Shown here: one piece after another, positions 51,547-61,490 of the stretch | Position numbering within the stretch: position 1 is the first letter of the stretch | Layout of the letters: each line of letters begins with the position of its first letter | NCBI RefSeq assembly: GCF_002975175.1 | Contig: NZ_PCNZ01000019.1 | Span: 37,568 to 101,567 of the forward strand | Origin: Bacillus sp. MYb209 | Lineage (GTDB): Bacteria; Bacillota; Bacilli; Bacillales; Bacillaceae_G | Length of the DNA: 64,000 bases | Direction: 5' to 3' | Position numbers and translations under genes: made by a program | The notes under the pieces: model-generated | Databases searched by the model: none | What the model saw: only the letters and a program-made list of their open reading frames with translations | What the model was told of the DNA's origin: nothing

Positions 51547-51862
51547 ATTTACCCGCCTTTCCCATCGCCGTTCTTTTTTTGATAACGCTTTCACTTACTA
51601 TCATATAAGAACAAATCTTCGTATGCAACTAAAAATATTTATGTCTTATTATATTCTGCAAATTGAATTAAATTCCTATTTCACACTCTTTTCCCCCGCA
51701 TGTACCATTTCTTACTTTCTTATACAATCATACATACAAAGAAAGTTAATTGCTCTAATAAACGATGTTTATCATTTCAAGTTCGCCCCATGTTATGCTT
51801 ATTTCCTTATGGCATATAATTCTTCTTAACCTAAAGAAATCCTTCATTAAAAAGGATTTCTT
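51547..51862. other. Intergenic gap
   Basis: 316 bp without a gene; AT-rich. A terminator hairpin (GAAATCCTT/AAGGATTTC) at 51837-51862 ends the McrC-like gene on the minus strand. Confidence 0.5.
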
Positions 51863-51864
51863 TT
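51837..51864 (-). terminator. Terminator of the McrBC-like operon
   Basis: A GAAATCCTT/AAGGATTTC stem (9 bp), with T4-A on the minus strand; it overlaps the stop codon of the downstream gene. Confidence 0.75.
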
Positions 51865-53719
51865 ACATTTTATTACTTTTTAACCATTTCTCAAAAATTT
51901 GAATCATCCCATGCTTCCCAGCCAACTTCTCTTCTCCTTGTTTCGTTTTATATGGATATAGTTGTAAAAATACTCCACAACCGGATTCAATTTTTTTACT
52001 ATGCATATGGCTACCTGGATATACACAAATCACTTCATAAATCGCTCTTCGCTTAAAAATTCGTTTACCATTCTGTTCTTCTACATACTTAATAGACCAG
52101 TATTTATACATTTGCTCAGTTGCTTTCGTATTACCGACAGGCTGAAAAATATTGTACATAGGGCTGTATTTCACTTCGATAATAATAGAAGATTTATATA
52201 CATACTTCTCTTCTTCCTTTACATAACAATCTAAACGAATATCCGGTTTCTTTGTGTCCTCTCCATTATAAAAATTACTTCCTTTGCTTAGTGCAATAAG
52301 AGGGTGTGTTTCAATTAAATCATTAAACGCGACGTGCACTTTTATATCATCTCGATGTAAAATCACTGTCGTTCCATCTTGTAATCCGTCTAAATAAAAA
52401 TGTTCTTGTATTTGTTCACGGATAGGATTCTTATCTTCAAATCCGATTTGTTCTAATATAGAAATAACGATAAAAAAAGCGTAATACTCATACACTAAAA
52501 ACGTTGGTTTATATACGAATAATAAAGATGGGGGTTGTTCCGTATGTTGCGGTAACAATTCTAAATGGTGGATTAATTGTTGATGTGGTATAGATAAAGT
52601 GTTCGAATTAATGGTAGCTGTTTCAGAAACTTCCCGCCAAAATGGAGAATACAATACATTTCGAAAGTATTGCACGCTTTCATATACGATATGAGCTAAT
52701 ATTTTATATTCTTGTATTTTCACAGAACTTTTCCGTAAATCTGCTTCTTTCAATAAATGTAGATTTCTATATTTTTGTTTTTCCCTATCCGTCACGGATC
52801 CATTTCGTTCAATCGTTTTCATAATTGTTTTAACAGCTTGAAATTCGTCTGACTTTTTCTTCTTTTCTCCTTCTAGTATTTCAATAGTTTTACGTACAAA
52901 ACTTTCTGCTTCAAGTAAATAATAATAGAATTGCATCGTTTTAAATTTAAGAAATGCATTTTCAATACTATTTTTTTGCTCCTTAAATTTACGGTTGTAA
53001 TATTTCGCATAAAGCTTTCTTTCTGTCATAATGGCAGTTTTTCTCGTTGTCTTCCGCTCTTTCCTTTCCCATTCATATTCGTGTACAAATTCCGCATTCG
53101 ATTCTACTTTCTTAAAAATTTGTTTTATTCTTTTCATTTTTTGTGGCAACTTTCTTAACAATACCAAATAAGAAGAATCTTCAATATCGCTAAGTGCTGA
53201 GAAAGTTTTCTTGTAATAACCTCTATCTAAAATTAACTCGTTTAAAATTGACTTCACATAATCTTGAATCATTTCAAATTGGTCATCAAAAAAGTTTTTA
53301 GGAACAACTTGAAACGCACCATAATAAGTTTTATCTTCTATACGCACTTCAAAATGATATAATCCACAGCGCCACGGATAAAAAAATTCAGTTTTTCCAT
53401 GTTCATACACTAATACTCTTTGTTTTTTTTCATTTAATTCATATTGTGACTCTTTTATATTCTTTTGTCCCTCATATACTTTATTCCATATGAATGTAAT
53501 ATCCATTGGATTTTGATAATGGAAATGCAATTTCAGTGGTTTTAATTCCTGTACTTTATAAATACATTGAACTAATGCTGTAGTAGACGTACAAAGCCGG
53601 TTTAAAAGGATAAAATCGCCTTTCCCCTCAGTACCAATAATTAGCTTCAATACAAACGGGAGCGTTTCTTTCGTATCGACGATTGCTGTTTCATAACGCT
53701 CCTCATTTTGCATAGCCAT
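51863..53719 (-). CDS. McrC-like DUF2357 / PD-(D/E)XK nuclease-type protein
   Basis: 618 residues. The N-terminal 150 are beta-rich. The middle is a long helical region with many Lys and Glu residues. The core YEYYAFFIVISILEQIGF, at about residue 425, is a DUF2357/DUF524 feature. The C terminus has a PD-(D/E)XK layout, KPDIRLDCYV and then SSIIIEVKYSP, where D and ExK would be the metal ligands. By analogy with McrBC it is the nuclease partner of the AAA+ gene just upstream, which overlaps it by 17 bp. The specific substrate is unknown. Confidence 0.82.
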   Translation of the reverse strand: MAMQNEERYETAIVDTKETLPFVLKLIIGTEGKGDFILLNRLCTSTTALVQCIYKVQELKPLKLHFHYQNPMDITFIWNKVYEGQKNIKESQYELNEKKQRVLVYEHGKTEFFYPWRCGLYHFEVRIEDKTYYGAFQVVPKNFFDDQFEMIQDYVKSILNELILDRGYYKKTFSALSDIEDSSYLVLLRKLPQKMKRIKQIFKKVESNAEFVHEYEWERKERKTTRKTAIMTERKLYAKYYNRKFKEQKNSIENAFLKFKTMQFYYYLLEAESFVRKTIEILEGEKKKKSDEFQAVKTIMKTIERNGSVTDREKQKYRNLHLLKEADLRKSSVKIQEYKILAHIVYESVQYFRNVLYSPFWREVSETATINSNTLSIPHQQLIHHLELLPQHTEQPPSLLFVYKPTFLVYEYYAFFIVISILEQIGFEDKNPIREQIQEHFYLDGLQDGTTVILHRDDIKVHVAFNDLIETHPLIALSKGSNFYNGEDTKKPDIRLDCYVKEEEKYVYKSSIIIEVKYSPMYNIFQPVGNTKATEQMYKYWSIKYVEEQNGKRIFKRRAIYEVICVYPGSHMHSKKIESGCGVFLQLYPYKTKQGEEKLAGKHGMIQIFEKWLKSNKM

Positions 53720-55520
53720 ACAGCTCCAGTTCTCTACGCTTTTGTCTTATATAAGCTAAAGAATGTTCAAATGTAGATACACGATTTGCAAGCGGAGACT
53801 GTAAAAGTGGTATCAATGTCGCTCCCCTTTTTGCTTCTTCAGAAAGTAGAGAGCCCACTGTCATTTCTGTCCCCCTTAATTTCGTTAATACACGCTGCTT
53901 TATTTGCAAATCAAAACCTTCTTCCCTGCTAATCATATAGGACTGATTATTTTGGAACGGTATATTTTGCAAATACGTAGCGATTGCGCTTGCACATCGG
54001 AAAGAAATTCCTTTTGAAATATCGTGTGATGATAATACATCATGTAACTTATCCAATAACTCTAATTCCTCTTCAGTAAACACTTCGATCATCTCTTTAT
54101 TCCTAAACCAATTGAGTCGAAATTCTCCCGTTGTTACTTTCAGTGGGGGCTGCTGAACAACTTTCTCATGTTCTATATTCATCTCGCAAAACGGAATTTT
54201 TTGTAATGTAATCAAATTTGTTCGATCTAATAATCGATCGGAAAGCTCTTTCGTCGTTTCATCAAAATTTACAGTGCCTACGAAAATAATATTCTCACCA
54301 ATTTCCACTGAAGGTGGAATTTGATTTTCTATTTCTTGTACTTTCTCATACAAACTCAAAATACGATTTTTCTTTTCAAGTTGAAGAACAGATAGAAACG
54401 GAGTAAACCAATGCTCAATATGTGACATGTTCATTTCATCGAACACAATTATATACAATTGATTTGGGTTTTCTTTAGCCTCTAACAATGTCCGAACTAA
54501 CTTCGTTTCACTTTCAATAAAATTACCATTCGGATGAAGGTAACCGAGAATATCATGTGGTTCTTGATACGATGGTGAAATCGGAATCCAAATTAATTCT
54601 TCACCATAACGTAATCCAAGTGCTTCTGCATAAGCTTGCACAAAGCGTGATTTCCCAACACCTGGTATACCACTAACAATTGTTAACATATTGGTTTTAA
54701 CACTAATGTGAAAATTATATATATCTGTATCATCCAAATATAGCCCTTTATTACGAACCATACTTTGTACATACTGTAAAAAAGAGGATTCACGCTCATC
54801 CCATTCCCAGTCCTCCTTTTGCATTTTAATATCTTCTACTTCAACTAACTTACCTTCTTCAACAATTCGTTTATTTAGTTGGTCATACACATTTTCACTT
54901 ACAAAATATAAATGATCATCTACTGCTATTTCTACATGTTTCATCCAATCGTCTATTTCAATATATTTGCATTCTTTTCTTTGCTCAAAATATGAAATTG
55001 AACTTATTGATGATTTTAACGATAAATTTCCATATAGCCTTCCTTCATGCCACAATAATTCTGGAGGCTCAAAGTCTTTTGGTAATTTAGGCATAAGAAA
55101 TGATAAGTAACCATTGCTTAACTTCCGTTCCAAAGACGCTCTCTTTTTATAATTTGAGACCTTTGGTGAAGGAATCAATTTATATGAAGATGCTATTTCC
55201 CGAGGCTCTTCTGTGCATATTAATTCCAGAAATAAATTTCCACGATCATAATAAAGACGAAACATAACCAGTTGCTTTTCTACTTTACGCTTCTTTAAAT
55301 CAGTAAAGATTTTTTCATTCTTTTTATTACTGCATAATCCTTCAAACAAATATTTTCCAGTCGGAAATAACTCTTGTAAAGTTAAAGGTATTGGAGAAAG
55401 ACATTGTACAAAGAAATTTTTCCCATTCTTCTCTCCCTCAGCTTTTGCAAACCTCCCAATAAACCTCATATAATACATTCGCTTTATAAAACTTGGATGA
55501 AGAGCTTTATGTAATTTCAA
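53703..55520 (-). CDS. McrB-like AAA+ NTPase
   Basis: 605 residues. About 265 N-terminal residues match nothing I know and may be the DNA- or modification-sensing part. The AAA+ domain has Walker A SGIPGVGKSRFVQA (about 285), Walker B IIVFDEMNMSHIEHW (about 362), and sensor GTVNFDETTKELSDRLLDR, all in the McrB style. It would drive the DUF2357 partner. Start: TTG 55520 lies eight bases after an AAGG; a GTG at 55529 is the alternative. The pair is transcribed alone between terminators. Confidence 0.82.
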   Translation of the reverse strand: MKLHKALHPSFIKRMYYMRFIGRFAKAEGEKNGKNFFVQCLSPIPLTLQELFPTGKYLFEGLCSNKKNEKIFTDLKKRKVEKQLVMFRLYYDRGNLFLELICTEEPREIASSYKLIPSPKVSNYKKRASLERKLSNGYLSFLMPKLPKDFEPPELLWHEGRLYGNLSLKSSISSISYFEQRKECKYIEIDDWMKHVEIAVDDHLYFVSENVYDQLNKRIVEEGKLVEVEDIKMQKEDWEWDERESSFLQYVQSMVRNKGLYLDDTDIYNFHISVKTNMLTIVSGIPGVGKSRFVQAYAEALGLRYGEELIWIPISPSYQEPHDILGYLHPNGNFIESETKLVRTLLEAKENPNQLYIIVFDEMNMSHIEHWFTPFLSVLQLEKKNRILSLYEKVQEIENQIPPSVEIGENIIFVGTVNFDETTKELSDRLLDRTNLITLQKIPFCEMNIEHEKVVQQPPLKVTTGEFRLNWFRNKEMIEVFTEEELELLDKLHDVLSSHDISKGISFRCASAIATYLQNIPFQNNQSYMISREEGFDLQIKQRVLTKLRGTEMTVGSLLSEEAKRGATLIPLLQSPLANRVSTFEHSLAYIRQKRRELELYGYAK

Positions 55521-55584
55521 CGTAGTCACCTTCTTTTTTTCATACTATTCTTATTGTATGAACTACAATCTAAAACTAGAAATA

Positions 55585-55617
55585 AAAAACCTGACGTCAT
55601 CCGTCAGGTTCAAAATT
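55585..55617. terminator. Terminator upstream of the McrBC-like operon
   Basis: AACCTGACG/CGTCAGGTT arms (9 bp) with A6 on one side, ten bases after the 86-aa gene stop on the minus strand. Confidence 0.8.
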
Positions 55618-55627
55618 AAAACATATA

Positions 55628-55888
55628 TTAATGAGATGGAAATGCTTTTTTTTCTTGTAAAATGGCATTATGAGCGATTTTCATTTTAGCAAGTACGTAC
55701 CGTAATCGATCTTCGGCATTTTCATCTTTATTTTGCTGCAAACTCGCCAAATTCTCTACAGAACTCGCTAAATTTTCAATCACGCCTCGAAGTTCAGGAT
55801 GATGATTAAAAAAAGATTCTTGTACTAATACTTTCCTTAAATCACTAGCTAAATCCATAATTCTAGACAACTGTTCTTTTTCTTCCAT
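55628..55888 (-). CDS. Small helical protein, unknown function
   Basis: 86 residues, fully helical with two long amphipathic helices (LSRIMDLASDLRKVLVQ and RGVIENLASSVENLASLQQ). It is acidic with no Cys and no known motif. AGGAGGG is six bases before ATG 55888; the ATG at 55894 abuts that site. It lies between the permease gene and the McrBC-like operon with its own terminator. Confidence 0.7.
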   Translation of the reverse strand: MEEKEQLSRIMDLASDLRKVLVQESFFNHHPELRGVIENLASSVENLASLQQNKDENAEDRLRYVLAKMKIAHNAILQEKKAFPSH

Positions 55889-55935
55889 TTTCATCCCTCC
55901 TGAATATCTTATGTATTAAATATTCTCTAGACAAG

Positions 55936-55968
55936 GAAAAAAGCCCTTTAAATTAAAAGGACTTTTAC
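55936..55968 (-). terminator. Terminator of the amino-acid permease gene
   Basis: An AAAGTCCTTTT/AAAGGGCTTTTTT-type hairpin with mismatches, ending in a T6 run on the minus strand; it overlaps the stop region. Confidence 0.65.
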
Positions 55969-57392
55969 ATTTTTATAGTTCCTGTCAGTAACATATAAAG
56001 TGATGTGATAGCTGCAATAACAATTGCCCACATCACATATCTCTCTATACCTACAAAACAACGATTCCCTTTTTCTTTTCTTGCAAACATGTACACGATA
56101 ATCCCGATTCCATATACAATCGAAACAAGTAATAAATTCTTTAAACCAGCTGCATAAATTAACCATACAGAGTATAGGGAAGCAATTAATGCTAACAATC
56201 CATTTTTTACTCTCGCAACTTTCAGCTCTTTCGTGATGACTAATTTCAATTGAAATAGCGCTGATAATAAATACGGTAATAAAATTGATGTTGACGCAAT
56301 AAAATACATAATTTGATATGTCGATTCTGAAAACAGAACGATTATAAATATAATTTGGGCAACGATATTTGAAATCCATAATGCCATATGCGGCGTTTGC
56401 TTCTTATTTGTTTTCGTAAAGACTTTCGGAAATACTCCATCTTTCCCTGCTACGTGAGAAATTTCAGAAACAAGTAAAAACCAGCCAATTAATGTACCTA
56501 CAAGTGACGCAACTAATCCAATATTAATTGCCATTGCACCCCATGGCCCAACAACATGTTCTAATACATGTCCCATTGAAGGAGTCTCTAATACTGAAAG
56601 TTCTTTTCTTGTCATAGCTCCCATTGACAGAACAGAAATTAAAATATAAATAGACATTACTAAAATAAGTCCAAGTACTGTCGCTTTTCCAACGTCTCTG
56701 CTATTTTTTGCTCTTCCAGATAATACAACTGCTCCCTCAACCCCAATGAACACCCAAAGCGTTACGAGCATTGTATTTTTCACTTGACCAAGTACAGAGG
56801 AAACTGAGATTGTTCCTTCGCCCCAAAAGTCATGTGTAAATGTATCCCAGCGAAATGCCGTTACCATCACGACAATAAATAATACGATCGGAACTAACTT
56901 TCCAATCGTTGCGATAACATTCATAATGGACGCTTCACGAATTCCAAATAAAATAAGAAAATGAAGTGACCATAATAAAAGAGAAGCACCAACGATAGAC
57001 GCAGCGTTATTTCCTCCTTTAAAAATCGGGAAGAAATAACCTAATGTACTAAACAGTAACATAATTGTTGCGACATTTCCTAAAATCCCTGCCAACCAGT
57101 ATCCCCACGCACTGTTAAAACCAATATACTCACCGAATCCAGCTCGTGCATAACTATAAATCCCGCCCTCAAGCTCCGGTTTTTGTCTTGCTAATGTTTG
57201 ATATACGAGCGCAAGTGGAATCATTCCCATCGCTGTAATACACCAACCAATTATTGTTGCACCACTATTTGCTCCTACTGCTAAATCATGCGGTAAACTA
57301 AAAACACCGCCACCAACCATCGTTCCAACTACTAATGCGATTAATGGAAAAAATCCTAACTTCTTTTCTATCTGTACCACCCCATCTGTCAT
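55965..57392 (-). CDS. APC-superfamily basic amino-acid antiporter (ArcD-like)
   Basis: 475 residues with about 12 membrane helices. Family motifs: GTMVGGGVFSLPHDLA (about 23), GGIYSYARAGFGEYIGF (about 76), and VFIGVEGAVVLSGRAK (about 213). These resemble the arginine:ornithine or lysine antiporters of the APC basic-amino-acid/polyamine group. Substrate specificity cannot be read. No arc genes are adjacent. The ribosome site is poor: no GGAGG within 12 bases of ATG 57392. Confidence 0.88.
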   Translation of the reverse strand: MTDGVVQIEKKLGFFPLIALVVGTMVGGGVFSLPHDLAVGANSGATIIGWCITAMGMIPLALVYQTLARQKPELEGGIYSYARAGFGEYIGFNSAWGYWLAGILGNVATIMLLFSTLGYFFPIFKGGNNAASIVGASLLLWSLHFLILFGIREASIMNVIATIGKLVPIVLFIVVMVTAFRWDTFTHDFWGEGTISVSSVLGQVKNTMLVTLWVFIGVEGAVVLSGRAKNSRDVGKATVLGLILVMSIYILISVLSMGAMTRKELSVLETPSMGHVLEHVVGPWGAMAINIGLVASLVGTLIGWFLLVSEISHVAGKDGVFPKVFTKTNKKQTPHMALWISNIVAQIIFIIVLFSESTYQIMYFIASTSILLPYLLSALFQLKLVITKELKVARVKNGLLALIASLYSVWLIYAAGLKNLLLVSIVYGIGIIVYMFARKEKGNRCFVGIERYVMWAIVIAAITSLYMLLTGTIKM

Positions 57393-57543
57393 TCTAGGTG
57401 CTATGTTCGTTCAACTATTAAAGTCACCTTTTTCTCTAATAGACGTTTCTCTTATATTCTTTCAGGAAAACATTACTTATTCTAAAAGAAAATGAAGAAA
57501 AATGGAATACTTTTTTGAAAAAATGTATAAGTATGCACGAAAA

Positions 57544-57572
57544 AACCGTTCATTTTGTTATGAACGGTCATT
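57544..57572 (-). terminator. Terminator of the osmolyte ABC operon
   Basis: An AACCGTTCAT/ATGAACGGT stem with a TTTTGTT loop and T6 on the minus-strand side, about 35 bp beyond the stop at 57606. Confidence 0.82.
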
Positions 57573-57605
57573 TCACACATATAAAATTGTATATTTTTTG
57601 TAAAA

Positions 57606-59117
57606 TTAACGAAGTAACTTCTCTTTTTGTAAAAATTGTTTCGCTACTTCTTCACTACTTTTACCATTTACATTTACTTCATAATTCATTTTTCGCATTT
57701 CTTCATCTGTAATCTTTCCAGATAATTTATTCAGTACTTTTTCAAGTTCAGGATATTTCTGTAACGTCTCTTTTCTTAATAATGGTGCTCCTTGATAAGG
57801 CGGGAATAACCCTTTATCATCTTTTAGTACTTTAAGTCCATATTGCTCCAATTCGCTATCAGTTGAATATGCATCAATTACGTTAACATCACTCGATTGA
57901 ATTGCACTATAACGTAGTTTCGGTTCCATCGTTTTAACATTTGAAAACTTATAATTATATAATTTTTGCATACCTTTATAACCATCTTCGCGATCAGCAA
58001 ATTCTAATGTAAATCCAGCCTTAGCCTCCTGTGCAATATTTCTCAAATCAGAAATTGTATTTATATTATATTGATTTGCTATATTTTTCGGCATGGCTAG
58101 TGCATATGTATTGTTATACTCCATTGGTTGTAACATTATCATATTATATTTCTTTTCCATTCCGATGCGGGCCTGCTCGTATACTTCATCACGATTTGTA
58201 CTCTTCGGTTCTTCTTTCACGAAAGTAGATAAAGCTGTTCCCGAAAATTCTGGGTATATATCTATTTCTCCTGATTTTAATGCTTCAAATACAAATGCTG
58301 TTTTCCCAAGACCTGGTTTTAATTCTACGTGTAAATCTGTATCCTGTTCAATAAGCTGCTTATACATTTGAATTAAAATTTCTGGTTCAGATCCTAGTTT
58401 GCCAGCAATAACAATATCTTTCTTTTGTGTATTCCAAAGAAATGGTGAAACGACAACTACGATGACAATACATACCGTCAATATAACGCGCTTAGGAGCG
58501 CGTTTTGGACGTTCAAGCATGCGAAGTACTATATCAAAGAATAAAGCGAGTAACGCGGCTGGTACGGCTCCTAAAATGATAAGTGCATGATCATTCCGGT
58601 CGATACCGAGTAATATGAGCTTACCAAGTCCGCCAGCACCTATTAAAGCTGCTAATGTTGCCGTTCCAACAATTAATACCATCGCAGTGCGAATACCAGC
58701 CATTATAATTGGCAATGCAAGTGGAAGTTCTACCTTCCACAATCTTCTCCAGCTATTCATCCCCATAGCTTTTGCTGCTTCTATAAGAGATTCATCTAAT
58801 TCCCGAATTCCTGTATACGTATTTCGTAAAATAGGTAATAGTGCATAAACAACTAATGCGATAATAGCCGGAAGCTTTCCGATTCCTACTAATGGAATTA
58901 AAAGTCCAAGTAAAGCAAGTGATGGCACTGTCTGCATAACAGCAGAAGTCCCTATTATAAATTCAGCCATTCGTTCTTTTCTCGTTAATAAAATGCCAAG
59001 CGGCACCGCAATGATTACTGCAAAAAATAATGAAATAAGCGATATTTGTAAATGCTCACTTAATGCACTCAGCAATTCTACTTTTCGTTCTTGGAACGTT
59101 TGAATAAAATCAGTCAC
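57606..59117 (-). CDS. Fused permease and substrate-binding protein of an OpuC/Yeh-type ABC transporter
   Basis: 503 residues. The first 210 are a binding-protein-dependent permease with about six helices and the EAA-type loop LIEAAKAMGMNSWRRLWKVELP. The rest is an OpuAC-like substrate-binding domain (about 230-503) with KDIVIAGKLGSEPEILIQMYKQ and WGT-like ligand segments (VNVIDAYSTDSELEQYGL). Such fusions transport glycine betaine, choline or similar osmolytes. It is 3 bp from the ATPase gene. Confidence 0.93.
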   Translation of the reverse strand: MTDFIQTFQERKVELLSALSEHLQISLISLFFAVIIAVPLGILLTRKERMAEFIIGTSAVMQTVPSLALLGLLIPLVGIGKLPAIIALVVYALLPILRNTYTGIRELDESLIEAAKAMGMNSWRRLWKVELPLALPIIMAGIRTAMVLIVGTATLAALIGAGGLGKLILLGIDRNDHALIILGAVPAALLALFFDIVLRMLERPKRAPKRVILTVCIVIVVVVSPFLWNTQKKDIVIAGKLGSEPEILIQMYKQLIEQDTDLHVELKPGLGKTAFVFEALKSGEIDIYPEFSGTALSTFVKEEPKSTNRDEVYEQARIGMEKKYNMIMLQPMEYNNTYALAMPKNIANQYNINTISDLRNIAQEAKAGFTLEFADREDGYKGMQKLYNYKFSNVKTMEPKLRYSAIQSSDVNVIDAYSTDSELEQYGLKVLKDDKGLFPPYQGAPLLRKETLQKYPELEKVLNKLSGKITDEEMRKMNYEVNVNGKSSEEVAKQFLQKEKLLR

Positions 59118-59120
59118 TGT

Positions 59121-60068
59121 TTAGCCTCTCTCCTTCATTTGTTCAACAATGTAATTTACTATATGACGACTTGTTAACGCTCCAACATATCGACCATTTT
59201 CTTCAACCGGTACAGAACCTTCAGCTTGTACGCGGACTAGGGCTTCTTGTAAAGGAGAATTTAAAGATAAAACATTCCCTTCTAATCGTATACTATCGTC
59301 TAGCGGCAATACATCTTCTACAATCTTCCCTTCATACCAAGGTCGTCCACGATTTCCAATGAACTCCTCTACAAACTCATTTTTCGGATTATGTATAATG
59401 CCCTCAGGTGTATCTAATTGAACTACTTTTCCTTCTTTCATTATACAAATGCGATCACCAAGTGATAATGCCTCTTGCATATCATGCGTTACAAACACTA
59501 TCGTTTTTTGGATTTTTTTTTGCAATTGTACAATGTCCTTCTGGAGCTGTTCCCTGCTTAATGGATCTAAAGCACTAAATGGTTCATCCATAAGAACAAT
59601 TTTCGGATTAGCAGCTAACGCCCTCACTACACCTACACGCTGCTTCTGCCCTCCCGACAATTCATCGGGCATGCGATCACGATATACATCTGGTTCTAAG
59701 CCAACCATATGTAGCAGTTCATCAACACGCGCTTTTATTTTATTCTTACTCCACTTTCTCATTTCAGGGACAACTGCAATATTTTCAGCAATTGTCATAT
59801 GTGGAAACAGCGCAATTTGCTGCAGTACATACCCGATATTCCAACGCAGTTCGTTTATATTATAATCTTGAATATCTTTTCCATCGATCAAAATTGATCC
59901 TTCCGTCGTTTCAATTAAACGATTAATCATCTTCATTGTCGTTGTTTTCCCGCAACCACTCGGACCAATGAGAACAAAGAATTCTCCTTTTTTAATTTCT
60001 AAATGTAATGAATCAACTGCTTTTGTGCCATCTTCATACGCTTTTGACACATAATTAAACTGAATCAC
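59121..60068 (-). CDS. ABC transporter ATP-binding protein (OpuCA/OpuBA-like)
   Basis: 315 residues. Walker A GPSGCGKTTTMKMI (about 35), signature LSGGQKQRVGVVRAL (about 131), Walker B IVLMDEPFSALD. A C-terminal CBS-like regulatory domain (about 240-315) is typical of betaine/choline importers and senses ionic strength. GTG 60068 has AAAGGAG eight bases upstream; a longer ORF begins at 60122. With the fused permease it makes a two-gene importer. Confidence 0.93.
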   Translation of the reverse strand: MIQFNYVSKAYEDGTKAVDSLHLEIKKGEFFVLIGPSGCGKTTTMKMINRLIETTEGSILIDGKDIQDYNINELRWNIGYVLQQIALFPHMTIAENIAVVPEMRKWSKNKIKARVDELLHMVGLEPDVYRDRMPDELSGGQKQRVGVVRALAANPKIVLMDEPFSALDPLSREQLQKDIVQLQKKIQKTIVFVTHDMQEALSLGDRICIMKEGKVVQLDTPEGIIHNPKNEFVEEFIGNRGRPWYEGKIVEDVLPLDDSIRLEGNVLSLNSPLQEALVRVQAEGSVPVEENGRYVGALTSRHIVNYIVEQMKERG

Positions 60069-60139
60069 AAACACAACTCCTTTATTGCTGTTTCCTTTAT
60101 TTTGATGGAATACGGACTTCATTTCAAATGATACGCTTT

Positions 60140-60175
60140 ATTATATAAAAAAAGAGCCCTCATTTGAGCTCTAGC
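60140..60175 (-). terminator. Terminator of the YdcF gene
   Basis: An AGAGCTCAAATGAGGGCTCT hairpin with T7 on the minus strand, overlapping the YdcF stop codon. Confidence 0.8.
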
Positions 60176-60728
60176 GATCGAATAATATCGTCTTCATAAT
60201 AGCAACATATTCACGTACATACGCTTTTTTCTTGGAACGACTCGGTGTTTCAGCAGCCAAAGCTTCCATCTTTATTCCTAAACGCTTTGCAATTATTTTC
60301 GTTCGATATAAATGATACGTATTACTTACAACTACCGCATGCTTTACATCATATAAATCCATACTAAACTTTAAATTTTCATACGTATTTGTAGAGCGGT
60401 CTTCAATTAAAATACGACTCTCATCTATACCGTGTACCATTAAATAGTTTCTCATACTATGAGCTTCCGGTATATCTTCATCTTCCCCTTGACCACCTGA
60501 AACAATTACTTTCACCTCAGAGTGAGAGTATAAATATTCCAACGCCACATCCAAACGGTTTTGAAGAGATAAAGACGGTCTATCTCCAAATAACTTTGCA
60601 CCTAATATAAGAACGTATGGAGAGTGATTACTCAATTTTTCACGAGCAACTTTATTCATTCGAAACGTCATATAAATGATGTATAGCGGAGGTAGTAATA
60701 AGATTATAAGCAATATCCATTTGTTCAT
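60171..60728 (-). CDS. YdcF/SanA-family (DUF218) membrane protein
   Basis: 185 residues with one membrane helix at the N terminus (about 3-20). The DUF218 domain has VLILGAKLFGDRPSLSLQNRLDVAL, VSGGQGEDEDIPEAHSM and RSTNTYENL. Homologues SanA and ElyC affect the cell envelope. The Bacillus role is unknown. A weak GGGAG lies before ATG 60728. Confidence 0.88.
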   Translation of the reverse strand: MNKWILLIILLLPPLYIIYMTFRMNKVAREKLSNHSPYVLILGAKLFGDRPSLSLQNRLDVALEYLYSHSEVKVIVSGGQGEDEDIPEAHSMRNYLMVHGIDESRILIEDRSTNTYENLKFSMDLYDVKHAVVVSNTYHLYRTKIIAKRLGIKMEALAAETPSRSKKKAYVREYVAIMKTILFDR

Positions 60729-60791
60729 AAAAAAGTTAACACTCCCTTTCTTTTTATTATATAGAAAAAGAAAAGGAGGCAGAATTATTTT

Positions 60792-61388
60792 TTAAACAAT
60801 TGATTTCTTAGACACATTCGCTTCCATTTTACGTTTTGAAATTACATAATAAAAAGCAATCCCTAATGATAGGATCAATATACAGCTTAGTACGTAAAAC
60901 GGGACCATTACCCCTGCTTTAGATACGCCTGCCGTAAACAACATTAATAATACAATTCGAATTCCTGTACCAATTAATCGAAATAAGCTGTCCACACGTC
61001 CCATTACTTCATTTGGGATTTCTTCCATCATCAATACATTTCTCGCCACTCTTGTTCCAGCATTTCCAATCGCATGAAAAATCGCAAGTCCATATAATAA
61101 CATAATGGAAGGCTCAATAATCATTGCGGTAATTGAAATTACATAAATGAACATCGTCATAACGATTGAAACTTCTATTTTGACATATTTCATCATGATT
61201 GGAATACTTATTCCCGCAATAACAGCCCCAACACCGTACATCATGCCTTCTATCGCGTATACAGAGGCACTAGCTTTGAGTATATCTGAAATATAAACTG
61301 GTATTAAATAATTTGCCATCATGACACCGATAAACGGCATATAAGTCGCAAGTAAAATACTTGCAGAAACAAATGTACTAAAAATCAA
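60792..61388 (-). pseudogene. MFS transporter gene, 3' half only, truncated at an element junction
   Basis: 198 residues that correspond to the second half of a 12-helix MFS protein (six membrane helices, with MMKYVKIEVSIVM and NVLMMEEIPNEVMGRVDSLFRL). The usual first half and motif A are missing. A stop codon lies immediately upstream of the TTG at 61388, and the next 2.6 kb is unrelated. The gene was probably interrupted by integration at about 61389; the 5' half may lie beyond the window. Confidence 0.78.
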
Positions 61389-61490
61389 CTAAAAAGCTGA
61401 TAAATCAACGTTTTTTATAACTATAAAAATCACAAATAGTCGTTTGATTTTACACATTTGTTACCAAAACGTTACCACAAAACAAAAAAG

